From [Flavobacterium] thermophilum (GTDB lineage: Bacteria; Bacillota; Bacilli; Bacillales; Anoxybacillaceae): a stretch of 64,000 nt of DNA. Positions 1-7,503 of the stretch are shown here, piece by piece. The notes beneath the pieces are model-generated. The model made no database searches. It was given only the letters and a program-made list of their open reading frames with translations, and was not told the DNA's origin. Within the stretch, counting starts at the first letter, position 1. Every line of letters starts with the position of its first letter. Location of the stretch: contig UGGS01000001.1 of the NCBI GenBank assembly GCA_900450595.1, positions 930,001 to 994,000 on the forward strand, in the 5' to 3' direction. The position numbers and the translations under genes were made by a program.

Positions 1-453
1 GCGGAGCGTGTGGAAGCCCCGTTGTACATCGAAACGAAACAGCCCGGCATCGAAGAGGCGGTCGTCCATCTATTGAAAAAACACGGTTTCCTGCAACAGC
101 GCCGCGTCATGTTTCAATCGTTCCACCCGGAAAGCTTGCAAGCGCTCCGCCCGCTCATCCCGCGCGGCGTCCCGCTCATTCAATTGGTCGGCGAAAAGGA
201 AGCGCGAAGTGGCCGCGACGAGCTGCTGCAACAAATCGCCGTCTATGCCGATGGCATCGGCTTGCCGCTTTCGGCCGTCACCGAAGAGTGGGTGCGCGCC
301 GCCCATGGCCGCGGGCTCATGGTTCACGTCTATACCGTCAATGAACCACACGATCTCGCTCGCCTATGCGCCATGGGCGTGGACGGTGTGTTCACCGATT
401 ATCCAGACCGCCCTGGCCGCATTGCCGCCTGCCGTCGTCTGCCCCGCCATTGA
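1..453 (+). CDS. Glycerophosphodiester phosphodiesterase, C-terminal part
   Basis: The reading frame is open from the first base, so the gene begins before the window; 150 residues are visible. The segment FQSFHPESLQALRPLIP followed by VYTVNEPHDLARLCAMGVDGVFTDYPD is typical of the C-terminal half of the GDPD TIM barrel, where the motif VFTDYP closes the barrel. The family hydrolyses glycerophosphodiesters to glycerol-3-phosphate and an alcohol. The N-terminal catalytic His/Glu residues are outside the window, so activity cannot be judged. A terminator-like hairpin follows at 576-602. Family assignment is confident; the substrate is not known. Confidence 0.85.
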   Translation, partial: AERVEAPLYIETKQPGIEEAVVHLLKKHGFLQQRRVMFQSFHPESLQALRPLIPRGVPLIQLVGEKEARSGRDELLQQIAVYADGIGLPLSAVTEEWVRAAHGRGLMVHVYTVNEPHDLARLCAMGVDGVFTDYPDRPGRIAACRRLPRH

Positions 454-575
454 CCGGCCTTCAGGGAGCCAGGGGGAGCTTATTGTTTACATAATGTTAT
501 TATGGTTAATAAAAACGAAAATCGTTCCCATTTGACCCGATTCGGTGTATCATTTGAGAAAAAGGAGACCAGATC

Positions 576-602
576 GGCGGTCCGCCATCGGTCCGCCTTT
601 TT
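576..602 (+). terminator. Rho-independent terminator after the GDPD gene
   Basis: The arms GGCGGtCC and GGtCCGCC pair with one T-T mismatch around a 6-base loop, followed by five T. It lies 120 bases after the GDPD stop codon and before the convergent topB gene. Confidence 0.65.
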
Positions 603-636
603 GCCAAGCGCTCCATCCTTTCCTCCCCCGCCCTTG

Positions 637-2793
637 TCACCGCTTCGGAAACTGAAACGATAATTTCTTCTCGTTTTCATCCCAAACGAGTATGGCGTCA
701 AACGTTTTCTCGCCTTTTTTGAATCCTTTGATGACATTCGTTTTCCCTTGCGCCAGCAGTTTTTTCACATTGGCCGCCGAAATCGATTTGCCGAGAATGC
801 GTTTGGAAATCGTAAACGAGCATTTTGTTTTCGCGTACTGGTCGCAACCGTACAACGTTCCTTTGTCGATGACGGTCCCGCCGCAAAGCGGGCACGGCCC
901 AAGCTTCTCACCCATCGTTTTTTTCTTCCTTGTCCGCTGGATCGAGGCAGTGTCAACCCCTCTGAAATTCCAATTCGGCGCGGCGGCGATGGCGTCAGCG
1001 ACCACTTTTTGCGCCAACTTTTTCACCTGTTCCATAAAAGCAGCGGGAGAGGCGCTCCCTTCACCGATTTCGCTTAAGCGCTGCTCCCATTTCGCCGTCA
1101 TTTCCGGCGAGGCGAGAATCGTGCCGCCGAGCGCCTCGATCAATACTTTCGCCTTATCGGTCGCATATACGAGGTTGTTTTTCACTTCAATATACTTCCG
1201 CTCTTTCAGCATGGTAATGATCGCCGCCCTTGTTGCTTCCGTGCCGAGCCCTTCCGTTTTGGCGAGCACTTTTTCCAGTTCCTCGTCGTCCAAAAATTTT
1301 CCCGCCGTTTTCATCAAGGTGATGAGTTCGCCTTCTGTATACCGTTTCGGCGGCTCGGTCTTCCCTTCTTTCACCTTGACAGCGGCCGCTTCCCCCGCCT
1401 CCCCTCGCTCAAGGGGAGGCAGCGCAGCATCTTTCTCCTCCTCATGCGGGCGGATGACCGCGCGCCATCCTTCCTCGACGACCTGCCTTCCTTTCGAAAC
1501 GAAGCGAGCCCGGCCGTCAACGAGCGTCGTGACGGTCGTATAATCGATGACCGCCGCCTGATGGTGGGCGGCAATTAGGCGGCGGACGACCAAATCGTAC
1601 ACCTTCCGTTCGTCGGCTGACAGCTTCTCGGGATCCACCACTTGCTCGGTCGGGATAATGGCGTAATGGTCCGTCACCTTTTTCTCGTTTACATAACGTT
1701 TATTCTGTAAAATCGACGGCTGCGGCAGCGGAAAATACGAAGCGTACGCCGGAAACGAGGACAGCTTTTGCAAAATGGCGGGAAACGTTTCCGCTTCCCC
1801 TTTCGTCACATGCATCGAATCGGAACGAGGATACGAAACGATCCCTTTTTGGTAGAGCGATTGCAGCACATCAAGCGTCTTTTTCGGCGAGAAGCGGTAC
1901 AACTTGTTCGCTGTCGCTTGCAGCGTCGATAAGTTGAACAACAGCGGCGGCTGATACGTTTTCCGCTCTGTGTGGACGTCGGCGACTTCCGCCCGTTTTC
2001 CTTGGCAAAAGGCAGCGATCTTTTTCGCCATCTCCTCGTCCCCAAGACGCGTTTGGCCGTTTTTATCCGTCCATTTTCCTTCATAACGCTTGTCGCCAAT
2101 GACAAACGAGGCGACGACTTCCCAAAACGGTTCAGGGCGGAACTGCTCAATTTCCCGCTCACGCCGGACGATCAGCGCCAATGTCGGCGTCTGCACGCGC
2201 CCGACGGAAAACACATCGTTCATCCCGCGCTCCTTCAGCAAGAGGCTGTACACGCGCGAGGCGTTCATGCCGACGAGCCAATCCGCGCAGGCGCGAGCGT
2301 ACGCTTCCTCATAGAGCGGGCGCGTCGTCTGCTCATCAAGCAGGCGGCGGAACCCTTCCTCGATCGCCTTCGGGGTCAAGGACGACAGCCAAAGCCGCTT
2401 CATCGGCTTGTTGACGCCGCTCATGCGGATGATGTTGCGCACAATGAGCTCCCCTTCGCGCCCCGCGTCGCCGGCATGGATGATTTCCGTCACTTCCGGC
2501 TTTCGCAGCAATTCTTTCACAACCTTGAACTGTTTCGCCTTCGCTTTTTCGATCTCATACTCAAACCGTTCCGGGATGATCGGCAACGTGTTGAGCGTCC
2601 ACCGTTTCCACTCCGGCCGATACCGCTCCGGCGGGGCGAGCTGGAACAAATGCCCGATCGCCCATGTCATATACGCCCCGTCGGGAAACAAGTCATTCGG
2701 CAAAATTTCGATATAGCCTTGCCGTTTTTTCGTCCGAAAAATCGAGGCGAGCGTCGCCCCTTGGTCCGGCTTTTCCGCAATAATGACCTTCAT
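637..2793 (-). CDS. topB: DNA topoisomerase III (type IA)
   Basis: 718 residues, close to the length of Bacillus TopB. The N-terminus MKVIIAEKPDQGATLASIF is the Toprim start (acidic Glu of the metal site), HAGDAGREGELIVRNII carries the second Toprim acidic motif, and VSYPRSDSMHV (about residue 320) holds the active-site tyrosine. The C-terminal part has GPCPLCGGTVIDKG, a zinc-ribbon-like remnant. The enzyme relaxes and decatenates DNA through a 5'-phosphotyrosine intermediate and works with RecQ-type helicases. It starts 12 bases downstream of the disrupted aldo/keto reductase gene on the same strand, so the two probably formed a transcription unit before the insertion. Confidence 0.96.
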   Translation of the reverse strand: MKVIIAEKPDQGATLASIFRTKKRQGYIEILPNDLFPDGAYMTWAIGHLFQLAPPERYRPEWKRWTLNTLPIIPERFEYEIEKAKAKQFKVVKELLRKPEVTEIIHAGDAGREGELIVRNIIRMSGVNKPMKRLWLSSLTPKAIEEGFRRLLDEQTTRPLYEEAYARACADWLVGMNASRVYSLLLKERGMNDVFSVGRVQTPTLALIVRREREIEQFRPEPFWEVVASFVIGDKRYEGKWTDKNGQTRLGDEEMAKKIAAFCQGKRAEVADVHTERKTYQPPLLFNLSTLQATANKLYRFSPKKTLDVLQSLYQKGIVSYPRSDSMHVTKGEAETFPAILQKLSSFPAYASYFPLPQPSILQNKRYVNEKKVTDHYAIIPTEQVVDPEKLSADERKVYDLVVRRLIAAHHQAAVIDYTTVTTLVDGRARFVSKGRQVVEEGWRAVIRPHEEEKDAALPPLERGEAGEAAAVKVKEGKTEPPKRYTEGELITLMKTAGKFLDDEELEKVLAKTEGLGTEATRAAIITMLKERKYIEVKNNLVYATDKAKVLIEALGGTILASPEMTAKWEQRLSEIGEGSASPAAFMEQVKKLAQKVVADAIAAAPNWNFRGVDTASIQRTRKKKTMGEKLGPCPLCGGTVIDKGTLYGCDQYAKTKCSFTISKRILGKSISAANVKKLLAQGKTNVIKGFKKGEKTFDAILVWDENEKKLSFQFPKR

Positions 2794-2805
2794 CGTCCTC
2801 TCCCC

Positions 2806-3226
2806 TTACGGCACATCATGCCCCATGGAGCTTTGCAAAATGGCGAACCATTGCTCGCGGGAAAGCGACAAAGACAGCGCCCGCACCGCCCGCTCGATGC
2901 GTTCTTGTTTCCCCGAGCCGACAATCGGCATCATCCGCGCTGGATGAACGAGGAGCCACGCGTACAGCACTTCGTCGATCGTCTCAGCGCCCACCTCACC
3001 CCGCACTTGTTCAAGCGTCCCGCGCAGCCGCACCGCCCGGTCATCGTCAGCGGAAAAAATCGCCCCGCCGGTGAGCGGCGACCATACCATTGGCGGAACG
3101 CACTTCTCAAGGCAAAGGTCAACGGTGCCGTCTTCAAGATTTTCCAACCGATACGCCGATACTTCGATTTGGTTGGTCACGAGCGGAAACGGCAAATACG
3201 ACTGAAGCATTTCCCACTGCGAACGT
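2806..3226 (-). pseudogene. Aldo/keto reductase, C-terminal fragment (split by IS605-family element)
   Basis: The frame reads RSQWEMLQSYLPFPLVTNQIEVSAY and ends PIVGSGKQERIERAVRALSLSLSREQWFAILQ, the C-terminal half of an aldo/keto reductase (NADPH-binding segment GSGKxERI). The N-terminal half lies at 4707-5176. Joining base 4707 directly to base 3226 on the minus strand restores one open frame of 296 codons reading VSNFKRSQWEM across the junction, so the loss of function is due to the element at 3227-4706 alone. The fragment has no start or ribosome site of its own. Confidence 0.92.
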
Positions 3227-3420
3227 ATGAACCTCCCCCACTTATCGAAGTGGGGGTTTCCTGTTTCCCCTTCGGAGGTGGATGCATGATAGGCTGGTTG
3301 GCAGCCTATCTGCAGGCAACACCTGGCACCCGTCCCGTTGGGAGCCACAGGCAACATGAGTATCCATGATACTCAAGGGCGGGAACTCGCCATCTACGAC
3401 TTCATACCTAAGCAATCCGT
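3227..3420 (-). ncRNA. Predicted omega RNA scaffold and right end of the TnpB element
   Basis: In the TnpB family the guide RNA overlaps the 3' end of tnpB and runs through the right end of the element, with the guide being the flanking DNA. Here that region ends with the right-end hairpin (3235-3256) and TTCAT. The guide would begin ACGTTCGCAGTGGGAA (minus strand, from base 3226), which is reductase sequence. It would match the uninterrupted allele next to TTTAA. The 5' limit of the RNA is a guess. Confidence 0.5.
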
Positions 3421-4586
3421 CGATACGTAAACGGTTTGACCGTAAATTCCAACGGGCGAATTTCGCCATAATATACTTTGGCAAATAAATTCATTGCCCC
3501 ATGGATATCACGGTGTTGTTTGTATCCGCATTGACATGTATAATTTCTAGAAGAAGATGTATTCTTCTTCCCGCAAACAGGGCATGTTTGCGATGTGTAA
3601 CTTTCATCTTTTTTCTCTATTTCAATGCCTTCGGCATTCAATTTGTATTTGAGATAATCAAATAGTTTTCCAAACGACCAATTGGATAATTTCTGATTGG
3701 TCTTTTTGTTTCGTTTCTTTTTCGTGTTCCGTTGCACTCCTTCGACATCCCCAATGACCACTTCTTTCACTTGGTTTTCCAAACACCAATGAACAAATTG
3801 TCTCGTTGTTTTGTGCAGTGCATCCTTTAGTTGTGCCTCTGATTTCGAAAGTACATATTGTTTCGCCCGATTGTACTTTTTCCATTGTTTGGAGCCTTTT
3901 TTGCATCTGCTCATGAGTTTTTGCAATTCTTTTAATTTCTTGTTTCTCAACCGATGAATGCTTCTTATTTTTCTTCCCGTGATAATGAGGCTTTCCCCAT
4001 TTTCACAAATGGCTGCGATGGTGTGAATTTCCCCTGGGTCAATAGCAACACGGTTTTTACATGGTTTTTCTTTTGGTTTTTTCCCATCTTCATACGATAA
4101 ACAAAGCCACAAACCACGGTCATAGACCAACTCGATTTCTTTGACTTTTCCGTTTGGAAGTTTCTCTTTGTCGATTTTCACCACCAAAGGAGATTGTCGT
4201 TTTCGATTCCAAATTCCTAGCGACAGTTCCAACGTTCCGTCTTCACGCAAAACAAATCCATCTTTTGCCCATTTCGTGTTGAAGTGTTTTTTCTTTTTGT
4301 ATGGATATTTGATTTTTTCTCCTTTTTTCCGTGCTTCTTTTGCCCCATCACGGGCAAAGATATATTTATGCACAACGGCTTGGATGCTTTGGCTGTGGAT
4401 AGGAAAACGACCTTTTGTTGCTTTTTGCAGTTCCGTTTTGGTTATCCATTTTCCTGTTTTCAAATGATGTTCTTTTGCCAAACGAATGCATTCGTTCCAA
4501 ACTTCTGCGGAGATGCGATTGCATTCAAATAGTTTTTGGATAACTTCTTTCTTTGCCCGAAAACGGGTTTTCAGCGTTCGATACAT
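3408..4586 (-). CDS. tnpB: RNA-guided endonuclease TnpB (IS605/IS1341 type)
   Basis: 392 residues, full length for compact TnpB. The N-terminal helix-turn-helix/wedge region MYRTLKTRFRAKKEVIQKL is followed by the split RuvC nuclease: VAIDPGEIHTIAA (first Asp, about residue 187), VVIGDVEGVQRN (Glu) and HRDIHGAMNLFAK (last Asp), with the zinc knuckle CPVCGKKN...YTCQCG between the last two. All three acidic residues are present. The start has the ribosome site GGAGGTG eight bases upstream. The protein is expected to cut double-stranded DNA matching the omega RNA guide next to the target motif, which favours retention of the element. The last motif HRDIHG differs from the more common DRDxNA. Confidence 0.93.
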   Translation of the reverse strand: MYRTLKTRFRAKKEVIQKLFECNRISAEVWNECIRLAKEHHLKTGKWITKTELQKATKGRFPIHSQSIQAVVHKYIFARDGAKEARKKGEKIKYPYKKKKHFNTKWAKDGFVLREDGTLELSLGIWNRKRQSPLVVKIDKEKLPNGKVKEIELVYDRGLWLCLSYEDGKKPKEKPCKNRVAIDPGEIHTIAAICENGESLIITGRKIRSIHRLRNKKLKELQKLMSRCKKGSKQWKKYNRAKQYVLSKSEAQLKDALHKTTRQFVHWCLENQVKEVVIGDVEGVQRNTKKKRNKKTNQKLSNWSFGKLFDYLKYKLNAEGIEIEKKDESYTSQTCPVCGKKNTSSSRNYTCQCGYKQHRDIHGAMNLFAKVYYGEIRPLEFTVKPFTYRRIA

Positions 4587-4706
4587 GGTTTCACCTCCTA
4601 TGTTTATTGTATTCTATTGTCATCCAAAGAAGAAAGAGAAAAACAGAAAAACCGAACGCCATTCATCCCCCACCTGTAGAGGTGGGGGACTTCTGGCTGA
4701 TTTATG

Positions 4707-5176
4707 TTAAAGTTGGAAACGCCAAAATAGCGCACTTTTCCATCCTTCTTGAGTTGGAGAAACGCCTCGGCCACCTCTTCCGGGTTCATAAACGGATCCG
4801 GGCGGTGGATAAGCAATACATCAATATAATCGGTATGGAAGTGTCGAAGGGATTGCTCAACCGAAGCGATGATATGATTTTTGCTTGTATCGTATAATTT
4901 CATCCCGTACTTCGATGGCAGCTTGATGCCGCATTTCGTCACGATCTCGATCTGACCGCGCAAGCTTGGCTTTAACGCCAGCGCTTCGCCAAAGCGCGAT
5001 TCACACGTGTAGTCGCCGTAAATATCAGCATGGTCAAACGTCGTAATGCCGCGCTCAAGACAAAATTCAATGAGCCCGAGCAGCTGCTCGCGCGAATAGC
5101 CCCAGTCCGCAAGCCGCCAACAGCCGTGAATGAGGCGGGAAAACGTCAAATCGTCCGCCAACCGAATTCGTTCCAT
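4707..5176 (-). pseudogene. Aldo/keto reductase, N-terminal fragment (split by IS605-family element)
   Basis: The fragment begins MERIRLADDLTFSRLIHGCWRL and holds the catalytic tetrad regions: ITTFDHADIYGDY (Asp and Tyr), EIVTKCGIKLP (Lys) and DVLLIHRPDPFM (His), ending KVRYFGVSNF. This is the N-terminal half of the NADPH-dependent aldo/keto reductase barrel, similar to the YqkF group. Translation continues about 34 codons into the element before stopping, so a truncated protein lacking the cofactor-binding C-terminus would be made. The rest of the gene is at 2806-3226. Confidence 0.92.
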
Positions 5177-5265
5177 TGATTGTCTCCCTTTCTTTATTTT
5201 TGGCTAAAATCGTTCCGCTTGCGCATACTACCAACAAGAGGAAAAAACGGAAAGGACGTGATGAT

Positions 5266-7122
5266 ATGAAGCGCTGGCTTCTTGGGCTCGCCGCTGTGCT
5301 TCTTTTCGCCTCCCCATGGCCGGCATCAGCCGCCGAAACCGCATACGAATGGAACCTAGCCGACATTTATCCATCCGAAGCCGAGTGGATGCACGACTAC
5401 AAGGCGGTGCAAAACGCCTTGCCGAAACTGGCGGCGTTTGAAGGAAAACTCGATGATGCAAAGACGATCGCCAAACTGTTCGCCCTCAACGAACAAACGG
5501 CCCGCAAGCTCGAAAAACTGTCGCTTTACACCCATTTAAAACGCGATCTGAACATTGAAGACGAGGCAGCGGCCCGGCTTGGGGCAAAAGTGGAAGCGCT
5601 CGCCGCCCAACATGCGGCGAAAACAGCGTTCATCGAGCCGGAACTGCTCGCCCTACCCGAGCGGACGCTCAGGAAGCTCCAAACGAGCAAAGAGCTGAAA
5701 GCGTACCGCTATTACTTCCATGAGTTGCGTGAGCAAAAGCCGCATACGCTCACGAAACGCGAAGAACAGCTGCTCGCGAAACTATCGCCGGCGCTCGGCG
5801 AAGCGGAGAACATTTATGACCACGCCGCCCGCGGCGATTACGAGCCGCCGTCTGTCACGATGCCGAACGGAAAAACGGTGACATTGACCGACGACCAATA
5901 CGCCGCCATGCTCGAGCACCCGGACCGCCGCTATCGAAAGGCGGCGTTTGAAGCGAAAGCGAAAAGCTATGAGGCGCTCGAGCAGACCGCCGCGGCGACG
6001 CTGTACGCCTCGGTCAAAGCGGATGAATTGTATGCGAACGTGCGCCGCTATCCATCCGGCCTGGCCGCGGCTCTCGCCGCCGACGATGTCCCGAAGGAAG
6101 TGTTCGACAACTTAATCGCCGCCACCCGCCGCCACTTGCCGGCGCTTCACCGTTATGTCGAACTGCGGCGGCGCGCGCTCGGGCTTGACCGCGTCCATAG
6201 CTATGACTTGTACGTGCCGCTTGTCGGTGAAACGGCGAAATCGATCCCAGTTGAAACAGCGAAAACGTTCATTGTCGAAGGGCTCAAGCCGCTCGGCGCC
6301 GACTATATCAAACAGGTGCACCGAGCGTTTCAAGAACGATGGCTTGATGTCTTCCCGCGCCCGAAAAAATATACCGGCGGCTACAACACGGGAGCGTATG
6401 ACACCCATCCGTTCATCTTGCTCAATTACAACGGTTCGCTTGATGGCGTATTGACGATGGCCCACGAGCTTGGGCACGCCATGCATTCCGTCTACACGAA
6501 CCGCGCGCAGCCGTACCATTATGCCGGCCATTCGATTTTCACCGCCGAAGTCGCCTCGACCGCGAACGAATGGCTCATGCTCGATTATTTATACAAACAG
6601 GCGAAAACAAAAGAAGAAAAACTCCGCCTGCTCATCGAACAAATCGAGCAAATCCGCGGCACGTTGTACACGCAAGTGATGTATTCCGAATTTGAGCGGA
6701 TCATTCATAACAAAGTGCGCCAAGGCGGCAGCCTGACAGCGGACGAACTGAACCAGCTTTGGCTTGGCTTGCTCAAAACGTATTACGGCCCGGCGTACGC
6801 CGCCGATCCCGGCGCCGCGCGCGGCTGGCTGCGCATTCCGCATTTTTATGACGCCTTTTATGTATACAAATATGCCACTTCGCTCGCCGCATCGTACACC
6901 ATTGTGAGCGGCATTCAAACCGATGCAAGCGGCAAGGCGGTGAAGCGGTACAAACAATTTTTGCGCTCCGGCGCATCCGATGACCCGATCCGTCTGCTCA
7001 AACGTGCCGGAGTGGATATGACAAGCCCCGAACCGATCGAGCGGGTCTTAGATCATTTCGCCGAACTCGTCGACGAGCTCGATCGGCAGCTGTCAAGCCA
7101 AAACCGTCAGCGGTCTATATAG
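5266..7122 (+). CDS. Secreted oligoendopeptidase F-like M3 metallopeptidase
   Basis: 618 residues. The chosen ATG follows AAAGGACG by a few bases and gives a signal peptide MKRWLLGLAAVLLFASPWPASA; an in-frame start 30 codons earlier has no such logic. The zinc site is TMAHELGHAMHS (HExxH, about residue 403) with the downstream Glu in FTAEVASTANEW. M3B enzymes cut short oligopeptides; most are cytoplasmic, so the exported form is noteworthy and suggests processing of peptides outside the membrane. The stop codon TAG lies inside the terminal inverted repeat of the folded element at 7116-7358, so the last residues may have been altered by that insertion. Confidence 0.93.
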   Translation: MKRWLLGLAAVLLFASPWPASAAETAYEWNLADIYPSEAEWMHDYKAVQNALPKLAAFEGKLDDAKTIAKLFALNEQTARKLEKLSLYTHLKRDLNIEDEAAARLGAKVEALAAQHAAKTAFIEPELLALPERTLRKLQTSKELKAYRYYFHELREQKPHTLTKREEQLLAKLSPALGEAENIYDHAARGDYEPPSVTMPNGKTVTLTDDQYAAMLEHPDRRYRKAAFEAKAKSYEALEQTAAATLYASVKADELYANVRRYPSGLAAALAADDVPKEVFDNLIAATRRHLPALHRYVELRRRALGLDRVHSYDLYVPLVGETAKSIPVETAKTFIVEGLKPLGADYIKQVHRAFQERWLDVFPRPKKYTGGYNTGAYDTHPFILLNYNGSLDGVLTMAHELGHAMHSVYTNRAQPYHYAGHSIFTAEVASTANEWLMLDYLYKQAKTKEEKLRLLIEQIEQIRGTLYTQVMYSEFERIIHNKVRQGGSLTADELNQLWLGLLKTYYGPAYAADPGAARGWLRIPHFYDAFYVYKYATSLAASYTIVSGIQTDASGKAVKRYKQFLRSGASDDPIRLLKRAGVDMTSPEPIERVLDHFAELVDELDRQLSSQNRQRSI

Positions 7123-7358
7123 ATGCAATTTAAAGCTTTAACATTTTTCGTCTTTGCCGGTCATTGCATCCGACTGTCGAGTGACCGAACAACGCCGCTT
7201 AAAGACCCATGAATGGGTCTGTGAAGCGAGTCGTTGTTCGGTCTTCCGTCACGCTAAGGCGTGACGGAGGCAAGCCACACGCTTGCCTTCGACAGTCAAA
7301 AATGGGCAAACCACTTTTCTGTCAAGGATATGTTAAACTTCTTTGTTGCATCTATATA
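7116..7358. repeat. Folded MITE-like element with cloverleaf-like core
   Basis: A 243-base structure between two convergent genes. Outer inverted repeat: TATATAGATGCAA (7116-7128) with its exact complement at 7346-7358, extended by a weaker match containing TTTAACAT. Inside, a 9-bp stem GACTGTCGA/TCGACAGTC (7172-7180 with 7289-7297) encloses three arms with almost no unpaired bases. Arm 1: GACCGAACAACG with 7232-7243 (12 bp), then CGCTT/AAGCG, then AGACCCA/TGGGTCT. Arm 2: CCGTCACGC with 7259-7267 (9 bp). Arm 3: AGGCAAGC with 7281-7288 (8 bp). No ORF is contained. Either a MITE-type repeat or a structured RNA element; no second copy is in the window. Confidence 0.85.
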
Positions 7359-7366
7359 CATGAAAG

Positions 7367-7393
7367 AGGTGTCCCGCGCCGTTCGGGACACCT
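7367..7393. terminator. Bidirectional terminator hairpin, pepF-like gene / pncB
   Basis: AGGTGTCCC pairs perfectly with GGGACACCT around a 9-base loop, followed by TTGTTGTT on the plus strand. A further inverted repeat CGCTTTGCG/CGCAAAGCG (about 7420-7480) lies next to the pncB stop codon and may serve the minus strand. Confidence 0.7.
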
Positions 7394-7503
7394 TTGTTGT
7401 TGCGGCGGAAAGAAGAATATCGCTTTGCGCTGCAACGCGCCGAGCTTCAATCGGACGCCAGCGCGCAAAGCGGAACCGTTCGCTTGCCCCGCAGCCAAGA
7501 CGG

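Larger units (their letters stand above)
3227..4706 (-). mobile_element. IS605-family TnpB-only element inserted in aldo/keto reductase gene
   Basis: A 1480-bp element with only tnpB and no tnpA. In tnpB orientation the left end carries the hairpin CCCCCACCT/AGGTGGGGG (4667-4688) and the right end the hairpin CCCCCACTT/AAGTGGGGG (3235-3256). The left end follows TTTAA (4707-4711), a plausible target/TAM motif, and the right end finishes with TTCAT. The ends were set by three agreeing criteria: restoration of the reductase frame, alignment of the first 25 bases with the relic at 25199-25532 (18 identities), and the shared TTCAY at the right end. No target duplication is seen, as expected for the family. 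Mobilisation would need TnpA from elsewhere. Confidence 0.9.

Noticed and set aside
480..737. 85-codon minus-strand frame downstream of topB
   Set aside because: It runs through the GDPD terminator and overlaps the end of topB; basic low-information sequence without a ribosome site.
3235..3256. Hairpin as a transcription terminator of tnpB
   Set aside because: It lacks a T run and matches the hairpin at the other end and at the ends of the relic at 25199-25532, so it is an element end.
1972..3369. 465-codon open frame on the plus strand opposite topB and the reductase fragment
   Set aside because: It is antisense to topB with clear type IA motifs, has Arg/Pro/His-rich composition typical of a shadow frame in GC-rich DNA, and lacks a ribosome site.
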